Of a stretch of 64,000 bases of DNA, positions 1 to 8,069 are shown in pieces. Numbering within the stretch: position 1 is the stretch's first letter; each line of letters opens with the position of its first letter. The position numbers were made by a program, and so were the translations under genes. The notes beneath the pieces are model-generated. The model was not told where the DNA came from. It saw only the letters and a list, made by a program, of their open reading frames with translations, and searched no databases. The stretch lies in NCBI RefSeq assembly GCF_021172165.1, contig NZ_CP089096.1, forward strand, positions 434,001-498,000, written 5' to 3'. The DNA comes from Flavobacterium channae (GTDB lineage: Bacteria; Bacteroidota; Bacteroidia; Flavobacteriales; Flavobacteriaceae).

Positions 1-788
1 GTGATTTTGGTAATCGTGTTGATCGAAAGCTGTCTCGCTTAAAATATACAGTTGATCGTTTAACAGTAGAAGGATTTAAAAAGGAGTTAGAAAGCCGAAT
101 AGGATTCGAATTGTTACCAGCGAAGCCTTTTACATTTACCGAAAGAAGTGACAGGTATGGTTGGGAGCAAAATCATTTAGGAAAATGGTTTTATACTTTA
201 TTTGTAGAACACGGGGTGATAAAGCCTTATCAGAAGCAATTTCTATTTGAATTGGCACAACTTGGAATTTCTAATTTTATTTTTTCAGGAAATCAAAACT
301 TGATTTTAGGAGAAATAAGTGAAGCTGATAAAGCGAAAGTAGAAGTGTTATTAAAAGCGCATGATATTGAACAAAAAGTGAGTGCCTTGCGAAAAAACTC
401 GATGGCTTGTGTGGCCTTGCCTACCTGTCCATTAGCATTGGCTGAAGCACAACGTTATTTGCCAGAATTGGTTACCAAAATAGAGCCGATTTTAGAAAAA
501 TACCAACTTTCAGATGATGAAATTTCAATTCGTATGACGGGTTGTCCAAATGGATGTGGTCGTCCTTATGTTGCAGAATTAGGGTTTATTGGTACAGGTC
601 CGGAACATTACAATTTTATGTTGGGAGGTGATCGTTTTGGTGAAAGATTGAATGTTTTGTACAAGGAAAAATTAAATGAAAGCCAAATTTTAGAAGAAGT
701 AGATCGCTTGTTTTCGGATTATGTAACCAATAGAAATTTGCATGAAACATTTGGAGATTTTGCTTTTAGAACTCTTTTTGCAAATTAA
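1..788 (+). CDS. cysI: Assimilatory sulfite reductase hemoprotein (5' truncated by window)
   Basis: This is the C-terminal part of a siroheme/4Fe-4S sulfite reductase, which reduces sulfite to sulfide in the cytoplasm. The frame is open from base 3, so the start lies outside the window. The end of a nitrite/sulfite reductase ferredoxin-like half (LKYTVDR) is followed by the cluster-binding cysteines as CVALPTC (C-x5-C) and GCPNGCGRP (C-x3-C), the pattern that ligates the cluster and bridges to siroheme. The context of a siroheme synthase domain two genes downstream and methionine genes beyond supports sulfite over nitrite as substrate, but the motif alone does not separate the two. The stop overlaps the following gene, so the two are probably co-transcribed. 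Confidence 0.9.
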   Translation, partial: DFGNRVDRKLSRLKYTVDRLTVEGFKKELESRIGFELLPAKPFTFTERSDRYGWEQNHLGKWFYTLFVEHGVIKPYQKQFLFELAQLGISNFIFSGNQNLILGEISEADKAKVEVLLKAHDIEQKVSALRKNSMACVALPTCPLALAEAQRYLPELVTKIEPILEKYQLSDDEISIRMTGCPNGCGRPYVAELGFIGTGPEHYNFMLGGDRFGERLNVLYKEKLNESQILEEVDRLFSDYVTNRNLHETFGDFAFRTLFAN

Positions 789-1521
789 AAATCATCTAGT
801 AAAAGTAGTTTGCTTTTTCTTGGTGTTGTTTTTTCAAAATGGTTTTGGACAAAAAAATGTCGAGCATCAAAAATTAATTTGGTATGGCTATTATATTAAC
901 TTGAAATTGAATCCAAATTGGAAGTTAAATGCGGAAATACAAGAACGTCATTTTATAAGTCCAGTAAAACAACATCAATTGGTTGTACGAACAAATATTG
1001 AAAGAAAGATAATTAACAATTGGTCGGCTTTGGCTGGGATGGCATTGTTTTTACAAAGTCCAAATGATCCTTATTCATCATCAAATTTGATGGTGCCAGA
1101 GCTTCGACCAAGTGTTGGTTTTGCGAATTTTGAACATTTTGGAAAGTTAAAAATGAATCATAAATATCAATTAGAAGCTCGATTTTTTCAAAATCAAGTT
1201 GATGGAGAATTGGTTTCTGGCTATTCGTTTTTAAATTTTCGTTTTCGATACCAATTAGGATTTGATTATCCCTTGTTGAAAGTAGATGATTCTGATAAAA
1301 TAATTATAAAATTAAAAGATGAAATAATGTTGAATGTGGGTAATCAAATCGTTAAAAATACATTTGATCAAAATCGAGTTTACTTAGTTTTGAATTTTGT
1401 TGTAACGCCAAAACTTGCATTTGAAGTTGGTTATTTGAATTGGTTTCAACAGCAAAAATCAGGAGGCAATTATTATAATAGAGATATATTACGTTTTTCA
1501 ATTTTTCACACTATTTCATAA
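742..1521 (+). CDS. DUF2490-type outer-membrane/periplasmic protein
   Basis: The protein starts with a hydrophobic signal-like segment (KVVCFFLVLFF, then NGFGQ). The rest is rich in alternating aromatic and polar strands (WYGYYINLKLNPNWKLNAEIQERHF), as in small beta-barrels of the DUF2490 family. Its function is unknown. The ATG used here gives a 47-nt overlap with the sulfite reductase gene. A TTG at 778 in the same frame would give a conventional 25-residue signal peptide and only an 11-nt overlap, so the true start is uncertain. The gene sits between sulfite reductase and the siroheme/TSUP fusion, implying membership of the sulfur operon. Confidence 0.7.
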   Translation: MKHLEILLLELFLQIKNHLVKVVCFFLVLFFQNGFGQKNVEHQKLIWYGYYINLKLNPNWKLNAEIQERHFISPVKQHQLVVRTNIERKIINNWSALAGMALFLQSPNDPYSSSNLMVPELRPSVGFANFEHFGKLKMNHKYQLEARFFQNQVDGELVSGYSFLNFRFRYQLGFDYPLLKVDDSDKIIIKLKDEIMLNVGNQIVKNTFDQNRVYLVLNFVVTPKLAFEVGYLNWFQQQKSGGNYYNRDILRFSIFHTIS

Positions 1522-1531
1522 AAAATAAAAT

Positions 1532-2974
1532 ATGAAGAATACACTTTTTCCAGTTTTTTTAAAAACCGATTCGGCTCATTTTTTAATTGTAGGCGGAGGA
1601 AATGTTGGTTTAGAAAAAACAGAAACTTTGTTGAGGCAAAATCCGGATATTAAAATTAGAATTGTAGCTACTTATTTTCATGCTAATTTAACCGAAATTG
1701 GAAAGAAACATTCTAATATAACTTTTCTTGAACGTCCTTTTGAGGAGCAAGATTTAATTGGTGTAGATTATGTAATTATAGCAACGGATAAACCAGAAGT
1801 TAATTTAGCAATTCGAGAATTAGCCAAATCAAAAGGAATTAAAGTTAATGCAGCGGATCAGCCTGCGTTATGTGATTTTTATTTGGGTTCTATTGTGAAT
1901 AAAGGAAGTTTAAAAATTGCTATTTCAACCAATGGAAAGTCGCCAGTTTTAGCCCGTCGATTACGCGAATATTTTACAGAAGTTATTCCGGATAATATCG
2001 AAGAAAGTATTGAGGTTTTGAATACTTTCCGAAGTCAACACAAAGGAGATTTTCAAGAAAAATTGAGTGATTTGAATAAAGCTACAGCGAGTTTTCAAAA
2101 AAACAACGAACCAAAGAAATACAAGCGATTGGCTTTTACATTGGCATCATCTTTTTTGATGTTCTTTATTGGTTATGGTTGTTCAACTTTAGTGACTTTT
2201 TCTGATATTCAAAATGGGTTGAGCTTAATTCCTAATGAGTTTTATTACATGCTTTTAATAGGTTTTGTAGCACAATTAATTGATGGCGCAGTTGGTTTAG
2301 GATATGGTGTTACGTGTGCAACAAGTATGATGATTTTAGGAGTAAAATTACCAGCTATAAGCGGAAGTATTCACACGGCTGAAATGTTTTCAAGTGCTAT
2401 AAGTGGTTTTTCGCATTATAAATTTGGTAATGTAAACAAGCGATTGCTTTTTTGGTTGGCTTCTTTTGGAGTTGTTGGAGCTGTTTTAGGGGCTTTTTTC
2501 TTGGTTTATTTAGGTAATGAGTATGAGAATTTTGCTTATTTGGTTTTGTCTTCCTATACTTTTGTTATTGGTGTTCGATTGCTTGTTATTGCTTTTAAAA
2601 AGATTCAAATGAAAAAGAAGATAAAATTTTTAGGAGTATTAGGATTTACTGGAGGTTTTATGGATGCCTTTGGTGGTGGTGGTTGGGGACCAATTGTAAC
2701 TTCAACGTTGTTGGCAAAAGGAAGAAAATCAAAATACGTTGTTGGTACAGTTAGTTTAGCTGAATTTTTTATAACCTTGGCGGCTTCAATAGTGTTTTTT
2801 ACTTCGTTAGGAGTAAGTCATTGGTACATTGTGTTAGGATTGATTTTAGGTGGAGTTATTGCTTCGCCAATTGCGGCAAAATTAGCAGGAAGACTTCCGC
2901 AAAAAGCAGCACTTTTATTTGTTTCTTTCCTAGTTATAGTGTTTAGTGTCAGAGTGTTTTTAAAGATAATTTAA
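1532..2974 (+). CDS. Siroheme synthase (precorrin-2 dehydrogenase) domain fused to a TSUP/TauE-SafE transporter
   Basis: Residues about 1-190 form a CysG/Met8-type precorrin-2 dehydrogenase/ferrochelatase with the NAD-binding motif LIVGGGNVG, AADQPALCDFY and the SPVLARRLRE segment. They would make siroheme, the cofactor of the sulfite reductase encoded just upstream. Residues about 200-480 form a multi-spanning TSUP (sulfite exporter TauE/SafE) domain with two homologous halves (QLIDGAVGLGYG and FMDAFGGGGWGP). The cytoplasmic enzyme is thus tethered to a membrane carrier for a sulfur oxyanion. The gene starts 10 nt after the DUF2490 gene. Domain calls are from motifs. The transported ion is inferred from family and context. 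Confidence 0.88.
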   Translation: MKNTLFPVFLKTDSAHFLIVGGGNVGLEKTETLLRQNPDIKIRIVATYFHANLTEIGKKHSNITFLERPFEEQDLIGVDYVIIATDKPEVNLAIRELAKSKGIKVNAADQPALCDFYLGSIVNKGSLKIAISTNGKSPVLARRLREYFTEVIPDNIEESIEVLNTFRSQHKGDFQEKLSDLNKATASFQKNNEPKKYKRLAFTLASSFLMFFIGYGCSTLVTFSDIQNGLSLIPNEFYYMLLIGFVAQLIDGAVGLGYGVTCATSMMILGVKLPAISGSIHTAEMFSSAISGFSHYKFGNVNKRLLFWLASFGVVGAVLGAFFLVYLGNEYENFAYLVLSSYTFVIGVRLLVIAFKKIQMKKKIKFLGVLGFTGGFMDAFGGGGWGPIVTSTLLAKGRKSKYVVGTVSLAEFFITLAASIVFFTSLGVSHWYIVLGLILGGVIASPIAAKLAGRLPQKAALLFVSFLVIVFSVRVFLKII

Positions 2975-3017
2975 AATGTTTGTGTTAAATAGAATAATTA
3001 ACTTTCTAATTAAATTA

Positions 3018-3105
3018 ATTTAGATTATTTTTCTAAATATTGAAAATAAAATAACAAAATTTAGATTTTTATTCTAAATATTTTTTGTGATAGATTTTTA
3101 TTCTA
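3018..3105 (+). promoter_or_regulatory. Three TAGA-N7-TCTA palindromes upstream of the metX leader (putative operator)
   Basis: Two perfect palindromes ATTTAGA-N7-TCTAAAT lie at 3018-3038 and 3059-3079. A degenerate copy TAGA-N7-TCTA at 3091-3105 overlaps the -7 box. The centres are 41 and 29 bp apart, roughly whole helical turns. The same spacing class recurs upstream of metH. The arrangement looks like an array for a dimeric repressor or activator. The cognate protein is not identified in the window. Confidence 0.6.
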
Positions 3106-3111
3106 ATTTTG
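3085..3111 (+). promoter_or_regulatory. Promoter of the metX leader transcript
   Basis: TTG at 3085-3087 and TAATTTTG at 3104-3111 match the Bacteroidetes -33/-7 consensus (TTG, TAnnTTTG) with a 16-nt spacer. Transcription would begin near 3118, about 16 nt before the leader peptide ATG. Confidence 0.6.
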
Positions 3112-3133
3112 CCCTGTAAAACAAAAGTAAAAA

Positions 3134-3202
3134 ATGATTTATACGATTTGCAATATGTGTATGATGATGTGGAATTTTCCGCAGAGGTCGACTATTGTAT
3201 AA
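3134..3202 (+). CDS. Methionine-rich leader peptide of the metX attenuator
   Basis: This is a 22-codon ORF too short for routine gene calling. Codons 8-13 read Met-Cys-Met-Met-Met-Trp, so four of six codons are for the product amino acid of the downstream operon. It begins about 16 nt after a predicted transcription start. Its 3' half contains CAGAGGT (3182-3188), the same sequence as the 3' arm of the terminator that follows. This is the layout of a ribosome-mediated transcription attenuator. The peptide itself probably has no function beyond being translated. Confidence 0.75.
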   Translation: MIYTICNMCMMMWNFPQRSTIV

Positions 3203-3256
3203 TTTTAAATCAAAAAAATATTCAATGCTACCTCTGTTTTAAACAGAGGTTTTTTT
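3149..3256 (+). promoter_or_regulatory. Methionine attenuator: antiterminator and terminator
   Basis: The terminator is ACCTCTG (3230-3236) pairing with CAGAGGT (3244-3250), followed by seven T. The competing antiterminator is the earlier CAGAGGT at 3182-3188 pairing with the same ACCTCTG. A possible protector stem is TGCAATA (3149-3155) with TATTGTA (3193-3199), enclosing the Met codons. A ribosome stalled at the Met codons would break the protector stem and leave 3182-3188 free to block termination. A ribosome reaching the stop at 3200 would cover it and allow the terminator to form. Pairings were found by eye. Confidence 0.72.
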
Positions 3257-3274
3257 ATTGTAAAAATTAAAGAT

Positions 3275-3325
3275 ATGGAAGTGAGAATTTATATTCCAAG
3301 AAGATATTGCCGAATGTGTTCATGA
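3275..3325 (+). CDS. Possible second short leader ORF (16 codons)
   Basis: An ATG-initiated ORF of 16 codons lies between the first terminator and a second terminator in front of metX. Its last residues are Tyr-Cys-Arg-Met-Cys-Ser, again with sulfur amino acids, plus several Arg and Tyr codons. Whether it is translated is unknown. It ends 34 nt before the second terminator stem, too far for simple coupling to it. Confidence 0.3.
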   Translation: MEVRIYIPRRYCRMCS

Positions 3326-3358
3326 TTATTTAATGAAGTTTAGATTTTTGTTTGTTTG

Positions 3359-3400
3359 AAGACTGCCGATAGAAAACCTACCTAAAGGCAGTCTTTTTTA
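3359..3400 (+). terminator. Second terminator-like hairpin directly before metX
   Basis: AAGACTGCC (3359-3367) pairs with GGCAGTCTT (3388-3396) around a 20-nt loop and is followed by a T run. It ends 10 nt before the metX start, so metX needs read-through or regulated antitermination here. No obvious competing copy of either arm was found upstream. Confidence 0.65.
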
Positions 3401-3409
3401 AAAAGTAAG

Positions 3410-4375
3410 ATGAGTTATATTCAAAAAATAGTGTTCGAGAATTTCCCATTGCAAAATGGAGTGTTGCAATCAAAGGTTATTCTTTCTTATCAATTGTTCG
3501 GGCAGTCTATTGGAACAGCGCCTTTAGTTTTGGTAAATCATGCGTTAACAGGCAATTCGCATGTTATTGGAGAAAATGGTTGGTGGGAATCTTTAATTGG
3601 AGAACAAAAAACGATTGATACAAATAAGTATACAGTTTTAGTTTTCAATATTCCAGGAAATGGTTATCAAGATGAAAATAATCTAATTGAAAACTATCAA
3701 GATTTTACCACAAAAGATATTGCTAATCTATTTTGGAAAGGAATAGATTCATTTAAAATTGAAAGTGTTTTTGCAATTATAGGCGGAAGTTTAGGTGGAG
3801 CAATTGCTTGGGAAATGAATGCACTTCGTCCAAATGCAGTTCAGAATTTAATTCCAGTAGCTACAAGTTGGAAATCTTCTGATTGGTTAATTGGAAACGT
3901 CTTAATTCAAGATTTGATTTTGAAAAATTCTAAAAATCCTATTCACGATGCTAGAATTCACGCCATGTTGTTGTATCGAACTCCCGAATCATTGCAAGAA
4001 AAATTTCAGACCAAATTGCAAAATTCGGAAGGATTGTTTCAAGTGGAAAGTTGGTTGTTCCATCACGGAGAAAAATTGCAAAACAGATTTCAACTTTCAG
4101 CTTATAAACTGATGAATCATTTGTTGAAAACTACCGATATTTTTAGAAATAACAACCAATCTGAAATTATAAAAAGCATTACAGCAAACATTCATTTGGT
4201 AAGCGTGGATACCGATTATTTTTTTACTGCAAACGAAATCAAAACAGCTTTTCAGGAAATCAAAAACTACAAAAACAATGTGTTTTATCACGAAATCAAA
4301 TCCATTCACGGACACGATGCTTTCTTGATTGAATTTGAACAACTAAACAACATACTAAAACCTATATTTAATTAG
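3410..4375 (+). CDS. metX: Homoserine O-acetyltransferase
   Basis: This alpha/beta-hydrolase-fold acyltransferase converts homoserine and acetyl-CoA to O-acetylhomoserine, the first committed step to methionine. The N-terminal HALTGNSH oxyanion region, the nucleophile elbow GGSLGG (Ser near residue 128) and the C-terminal SIHGHDAFL with the catalytic His are all present. At 321 residues it is somewhat shorter than classical MetX (350-380), as in other Flavobacteria. It lies downstream of a methionine leader-peptide attenuator and 7 nt before thrA, with which it forms an operon. Acetyl rather than succinyl specificity is inferred from family. Confidence 0.87.
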   Translation: MSYIQKIVFENFPLQNGVLQSKVILSYQLFGQSIGTAPLVLVNHALTGNSHVIGENGWWESLIGEQKTIDTNKYTVLVFNIPGNGYQDENNLIENYQDFTTKDIANLFWKGIDSFKIESVFAIIGGSLGGAIAWEMNALRPNAVQNLIPVATSWKSSDWLIGNVLIQDLILKNSKNPIHDARIHAMLLYRTPESLQEKFQTKLQNSEGLFQVESWLFHHGEKLQNRFQLSAYKLMNHLLKTTDIFRNNNQSEIIKSITANIHLVSVDTDYFFTANEIKTAFQEIKNYKNNVFYHEIKSIHGHDAFLIEFEQLNNILKPIFN

Positions 4376-4382
4376 AAATCAA

Positions 4383-6797
4383 ATGAAAATATTAAAATTT
4401 GGAGGAAAATCATTAGCAAACGGAGAAGGATTGCAAAAAGTAATTCAAACCATTGCTCAAAAATATTTTAATAATGAACCTATAGCAGTGGTCGTTTCAG
4501 CAAGAGGAAACGCTACTGATGAATTGGTAATTCTACTAAAAAAAGCACAAGCCAACATTAGTTTTCAAGCAGATTTTGAGCAATTCAAAAAATACCAATT
4601 GGAAGGTTTGAAAGAAAACATCTTCGAAGAAGAATTCTCAGTTTTGCAGAAATTATTAGAAGGTGTTTCGCTTTTAGGAGATTATAGCGAAAAAATTAAA
4701 GATCAAGTTATTGCTTATGGCGAAATTTTATCAGCAAAATATGTTGCTTATGTTTTAAATGAAAACAGTATTAAAGCACAATTTGTCGATTCACGCCAAC
4801 TAATTAAAACCGATGCAAATTTTGGAAATGCGCAACCAATAGAAGCTACTTCAAAGCAAAATATATTGGAATATTTCGTTAAAAACGGCGATAAAGTAAA
4901 TATTATTACAGGTTTTATCGGTTCAACTGTGCTTAACGAAACAACAACTTTAGGAAGAAACGGGAGTAATTACACTGCTTCGTTAATTGCAAATTATCTT
5001 AATGCGGAAGAATTTCAAAATTACACACACGTAGACGGAATTTTTACCGCTAACCCAGATTTAGTAGCTGATGCAAAAAAAATTGAGCATTTGTCTTTTA
5101 ATGAAGCAAATGAGTTGGCAAACTTCGGGGCGCAAATTTTACATGCCAAAACCATTATTCCTTTGGTGGAAAAAAACATTCCATTACGCATTTTAAATAC
5201 TTTCAATCCGGAAAATAACGGAACGTTAATTACTTCGGAACAAACTAATGAAGGCATCAAATCGCTTTCGGTTTTAACCAATGTGTCGCTGATTAATTTA
5301 GAAGGAAGAGGTTTGTTAGGGAAAACAGGGGTTGATGCAAGAATTTTCCGTGTGATGGCTGAAAATGATATTAGTGTTAGCATTATTTCGCAAGGTTCTT
5401 CAGAAAGGGGAATTGGTTTAGTTGTGAGTTCTGATAAGGCTTCGAAAGCTTTAGTGGGTTTGGAAAAAGAATTTGAAACCGATTTTTACACGAAAGATGT
5501 CAATAAAATTTCGGTAAACGATAACATTGCGGTGATTTCAATTATTGGACAAGATTTGACGAATTTCCACAAACCTTATACGGCTTTAATCCGAAATAAA
5601 ATCACACCTATTTTATTAAACAATACGGTTACGGGTAGAAATATCAGTTTGGTAATCAGTAAAGAGGAATTCAAACGCGCATTAAACGTAATTCATGGTG
5701 AAGTTTTTGGTGTGGCAAAAAAAATCAACATTGCTATTTTTGGTCATGGAACTGTTGGTGGAACTTTAATTAACCAAATTTTAGAATCAGCAAAAAATAT
5801 CGAAAAGCGAAAAGGAATTAAGCTAAATGTGTTTGCGATTGCAAATTCTAAAGAAGTATTGTTGAATAAATTTGGAATAGGCGAAAACTGGAAAGCGGTA
5901 TTAGAAGATAAAGGTCAAGAATATAAAGTAGAAGATATTATTGCTTACGCAAAAGAGCATCATTTAGAAAATTTAATCGCAATTGATAATACGGCAAGTG
6001 ATACTTTTATTGAGAATTATATTGCTTTGGCAGAAAATAGTTTCGATTTAATTTCGTCTAATAAAGTAGCCAATACGGTAAGTTATGATTTTTATAAAAA
6101 ACTTCGAAAAGTATTAGCTGAAAATCAAAAGGAATATTTGTATGAAACTAATGTTGGCGCAGGTTTGCCATTAATTGACACGATTAAATTACTGCATTTA
6201 TCAGGAGAAAATATCACTAAAATAAAAGGTGTTTTTTCAGGAACATTGAGTTATTTGTTCAATAATTTCTCAGTTCAAGACAAGAAATTTAGCGAAGTTT
6301 TGCAAGAAGCAATCGATAAAGGATTTACAGAACCAGATCCGCGTGAAGATTTAAACGGAAATGACGTTGGTAGAAAGTTATTAATCTTGGCTCGTGAATT
6401 GGATTTGCAAAATGAGTTTGAAGAAATAAAAATTCAAAACTTAATTCCAGAAAATTTAAGAGAAGGAAGTGCTGCAAGTTTCTTAGAGAAATTAACTGAA
6501 TTAGACGGAATTTACGATGAAGTAAAAGCATCTAAAAAAGCTGATGAAGTTTTGCGTTATATTGGTGAATTGTCTGGAGATTTACAACAAGATAAAGGGA
6601 ATTTAGAAGTAAAATTAATTTCAGTTCCAGCTAATTCTGCTTTAGGATCATTAAAAGGTTCAGATTCTATTTTCGAAATTTATACTGAATCGTATGGTGA
6701 ACAACCAATTGTAATTCAAGGAGCAGGAGCAGGAGCTTCTGTAACTGCAAGAGGTGTTTTTGGAGATATTTTGCGTTTATCAGAGAAAAAATTATAA
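4383..6797 (+). CDS. thrA: Bifunctional aspartate kinase / homoserine dehydrogenase
   Basis: This 804-residue fusion catalyses the first and third steps from aspartate to homoserine. The N-terminal kinase starts with KFGGKSLANGEG and contains GRNGSNYTAS. Two ACT-like regulatory segments follow (about residues 310-450). The homoserine dehydrogenase begins at about residue 450 with the NADP loop GHGTVGG and includes FSGTLSYLFN near residue 617. Both active halves look intact. Feeding homoserine directly to MetX explains the metX-thrA operon. The ACT region suggests end-product feedback, but the effector cannot be told from sequence alone. Confidence 0.93.
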   Translation: MKILKFGGKSLANGEGLQKVIQTIAQKYFNNEPIAVVVSARGNATDELVILLKKAQANISFQADFEQFKKYQLEGLKENIFEEEFSVLQKLLEGVSLLGDYSEKIKDQVIAYGEILSAKYVAYVLNENSIKAQFVDSRQLIKTDANFGNAQPIEATSKQNILEYFVKNGDKVNIITGFIGSTVLNETTTLGRNGSNYTASLIANYLNAEEFQNYTHVDGIFTANPDLVADAKKIEHLSFNEANELANFGAQILHAKTIIPLVEKNIPLRILNTFNPENNGTLITSEQTNEGIKSLSVLTNVSLINLEGRGLLGKTGVDARIFRVMAENDISVSIISQGSSERGIGLVVSSDKASKALVGLEKEFETDFYTKDVNKISVNDNIAVISIIGQDLTNFHKPYTALIRNKITPILLNNTVTGRNISLVISKEEFKRALNVIHGEVFGVAKKINIAIFGHGTVGGTLINQILESAKNIEKRKGIKLNVFAIANSKEVLLNKFGIGENWKAVLEDKGQEYKVEDIIAYAKEHHLENLIAIDNTASDTFIENYIALAENSFDLISSNKVANTVSYDFYKKLRKVLAENQKEYLYETNVGAGLPLIDTIKLLHLSGENITKIKGVFSGTLSYLFNNFSVQDKKFSEVLQEAIDKGFTEPDPREDLNGNDVGRKLLILARELDLQNEFEEIKIQNLIPENLREGSAASFLEKLTELDGIYDEVKASKKADEVLRYIGELSGDLQQDKGNLEVKLISVPANSALGSLKGSDSIFEIYTESYGEQPIVIQGAGAGASVTARGVFGDILRLSEKKL

Positions 6798-6811
6798 CCA
6801 CCCAAATTCAA

Positions 6812-6853
6812 AACCTGCAAGATTTTTTAGTTCTTGTGGGTTTTACACTTTAA
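6812..6853 (+). terminator. Hairpin between thrA and the sulfhydrylase gene
   Basis: AAACCTGCAAG and CTTGTGGGTTT can form an 11-bp stem with two G-U pairs. The T tract after it is weak, so it may be an attenuating spacer structure or a decayed dispersed repeat rather than a full terminator. Confidence 0.4.
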
Positions 6854-6878
6854 AAGTTAAACAATACAACAAAAAATC

Positions 6879-8051
6879 ATGGATAATCAAGAATTAGGAT
6901 TAGAAACCCAGCTAATAAGAACACAATTAGAACGTACGCAATATTTAGAGCATTCGGTTCCATTATATTTAACATCAAGTTTTGTTTTTGAAGATGCAGA
7001 AGACATGCGTTCTTCTTTTGCAGAAGAAAAACAACGTAATATTTATAGCCGTTTTTCAAATCCAAACACATCAGAATTTGTAGACAAGATTTGTAAATTA
7101 GAAGGAGCCGAAGATGGATTTGCTTTTGCAACAGGAATGGCAGCAGTGTATTCAACTTTTGCAGCTTTACTTAATGCTGGTGACCATATCGTTTCGGCAA
7201 GTAGTGTTTTTGGTTCAACACATACGTTGTTTACCAAGTATTTTCCAAAATGGAATATTACAACGAGTTATTTTGATGTAAACAAACCAGAAACGATTGA
7301 AGATTTCATTCAACCGAATACCAAAATCTTATATGCTGAATCGCCAACAAATCCTGCGGTTGATATATTAGATTTAGAATTATTAGGACAAATTGCTAAA
7401 AAACACAATTTAATTTTAGTTATTGATAATTGTTTTGCAACACCTTACATTCAAAATCCAATTCAATTTGGTGCCGATTTAGTAATTCATTCTGCTACGA
7501 AATTAATTGATGGTCAAGGTCGTGTTTTAGGTGGAGTTACTGTTGGTCGTGCCGATTTAATCAGAGAAATCTATTTGTTTTCAAGAAATACAGGTCCGGC
7601 ATTATCACCATTTAATGCTTGGGTGTTGTCTAAGAGCTTGGAAACGTTGCCAGTTCGAATAGAAAAACATTGTGAAAATGCTCAAAAAGTAGCTGAATTT
7701 TTAGAAAGTCATCCTAATGTTGCTGCTGTGAAATACCCATTTTTGAAATCGCATCCACAATATGAAGTAGCAAAACGACAAATGAAGTTGGGTGGAAATA
7801 TTGTAGCGTTTGAAATCAAAGGAGGAATCGAAGCTGGAAGACAATTTTTAGATAAAATCAAGTTGTGTTCGTTGTCCGCGAATTTAGGTGACACACGTTC
7901 GATTGTTACGCATCCAGCTTCCACAACTCATAGTAAGTTGACTGAAGAAGAACGATTAGCAGTAAGTATTACTGATGGTTTGGTACGCGTTTCTGTGGGT
8001 TTGGAAACAGTTCAAGATGTAATTAACGACTTAAAACAAGCGTTAGAATAA
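6879..8051 (+). CDS. metZ: O-acylhomoserine sulfhydrylase (Cys/Met metabolism PLP enzyme)
   Basis: This PLP-dependent gamma-family enzyme of 390 residues most likely condenses O-acetylhomoserine with sulfide to give homocysteine, joining the sulfate and aspartate branches present in this window. The PLP lysine lies in HSATKLIDGQG near residue 207. The active-site tyrosines and RNIYSRFSNPNTSEF fit the family, as does SLGDTRS-like text (SANLGDTRSIVTHPAST). The absence of a metB/metC pair nearby and the presence of metX favour direct sulfhydrylation. The family also contains cystathionine enzymes, so substrate choice is an inference. Confidence 0.82.
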   Translation: MDNQELGLETQLIRTQLERTQYLEHSVPLYLTSSFVFEDAEDMRSSFAEEKQRNIYSRFSNPNTSEFVDKICKLEGAEDGFAFATGMAAVYSTFAALLNAGDHIVSASSVFGSTHTLFTKYFPKWNITTSYFDVNKPETIEDFIQPNTKILYAESPTNPAVDILDLELLGQIAKKHNLILVIDNCFATPYIQNPIQFGADLVIHSATKLIDGQGRVLGGVTVGRADLIREIYLFSRNTGPALSPFNAWVLSKSLETLPVRIEKHCENAQKVAEFLESHPNVAAVKYPFLKSHPQYEVAKRQMKLGGNIVAFEIKGGIEAGRQFLDKIKLCSLSANLGDTRSIVTHPASTTHSKLTEEERLAVSITDGLVRVSVGLETVQDVINDLKQALE

Positions 8052-8069
8052 AAGTTTTTAAGATATTTT

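Noticed and set aside
3018..3105. Three repeated units as a possible CRISPR array
   Set aside because: Units are short palindromes with unequal 29-41 bp spacing next to a promoter, no Cas genes; operator sites fit better.
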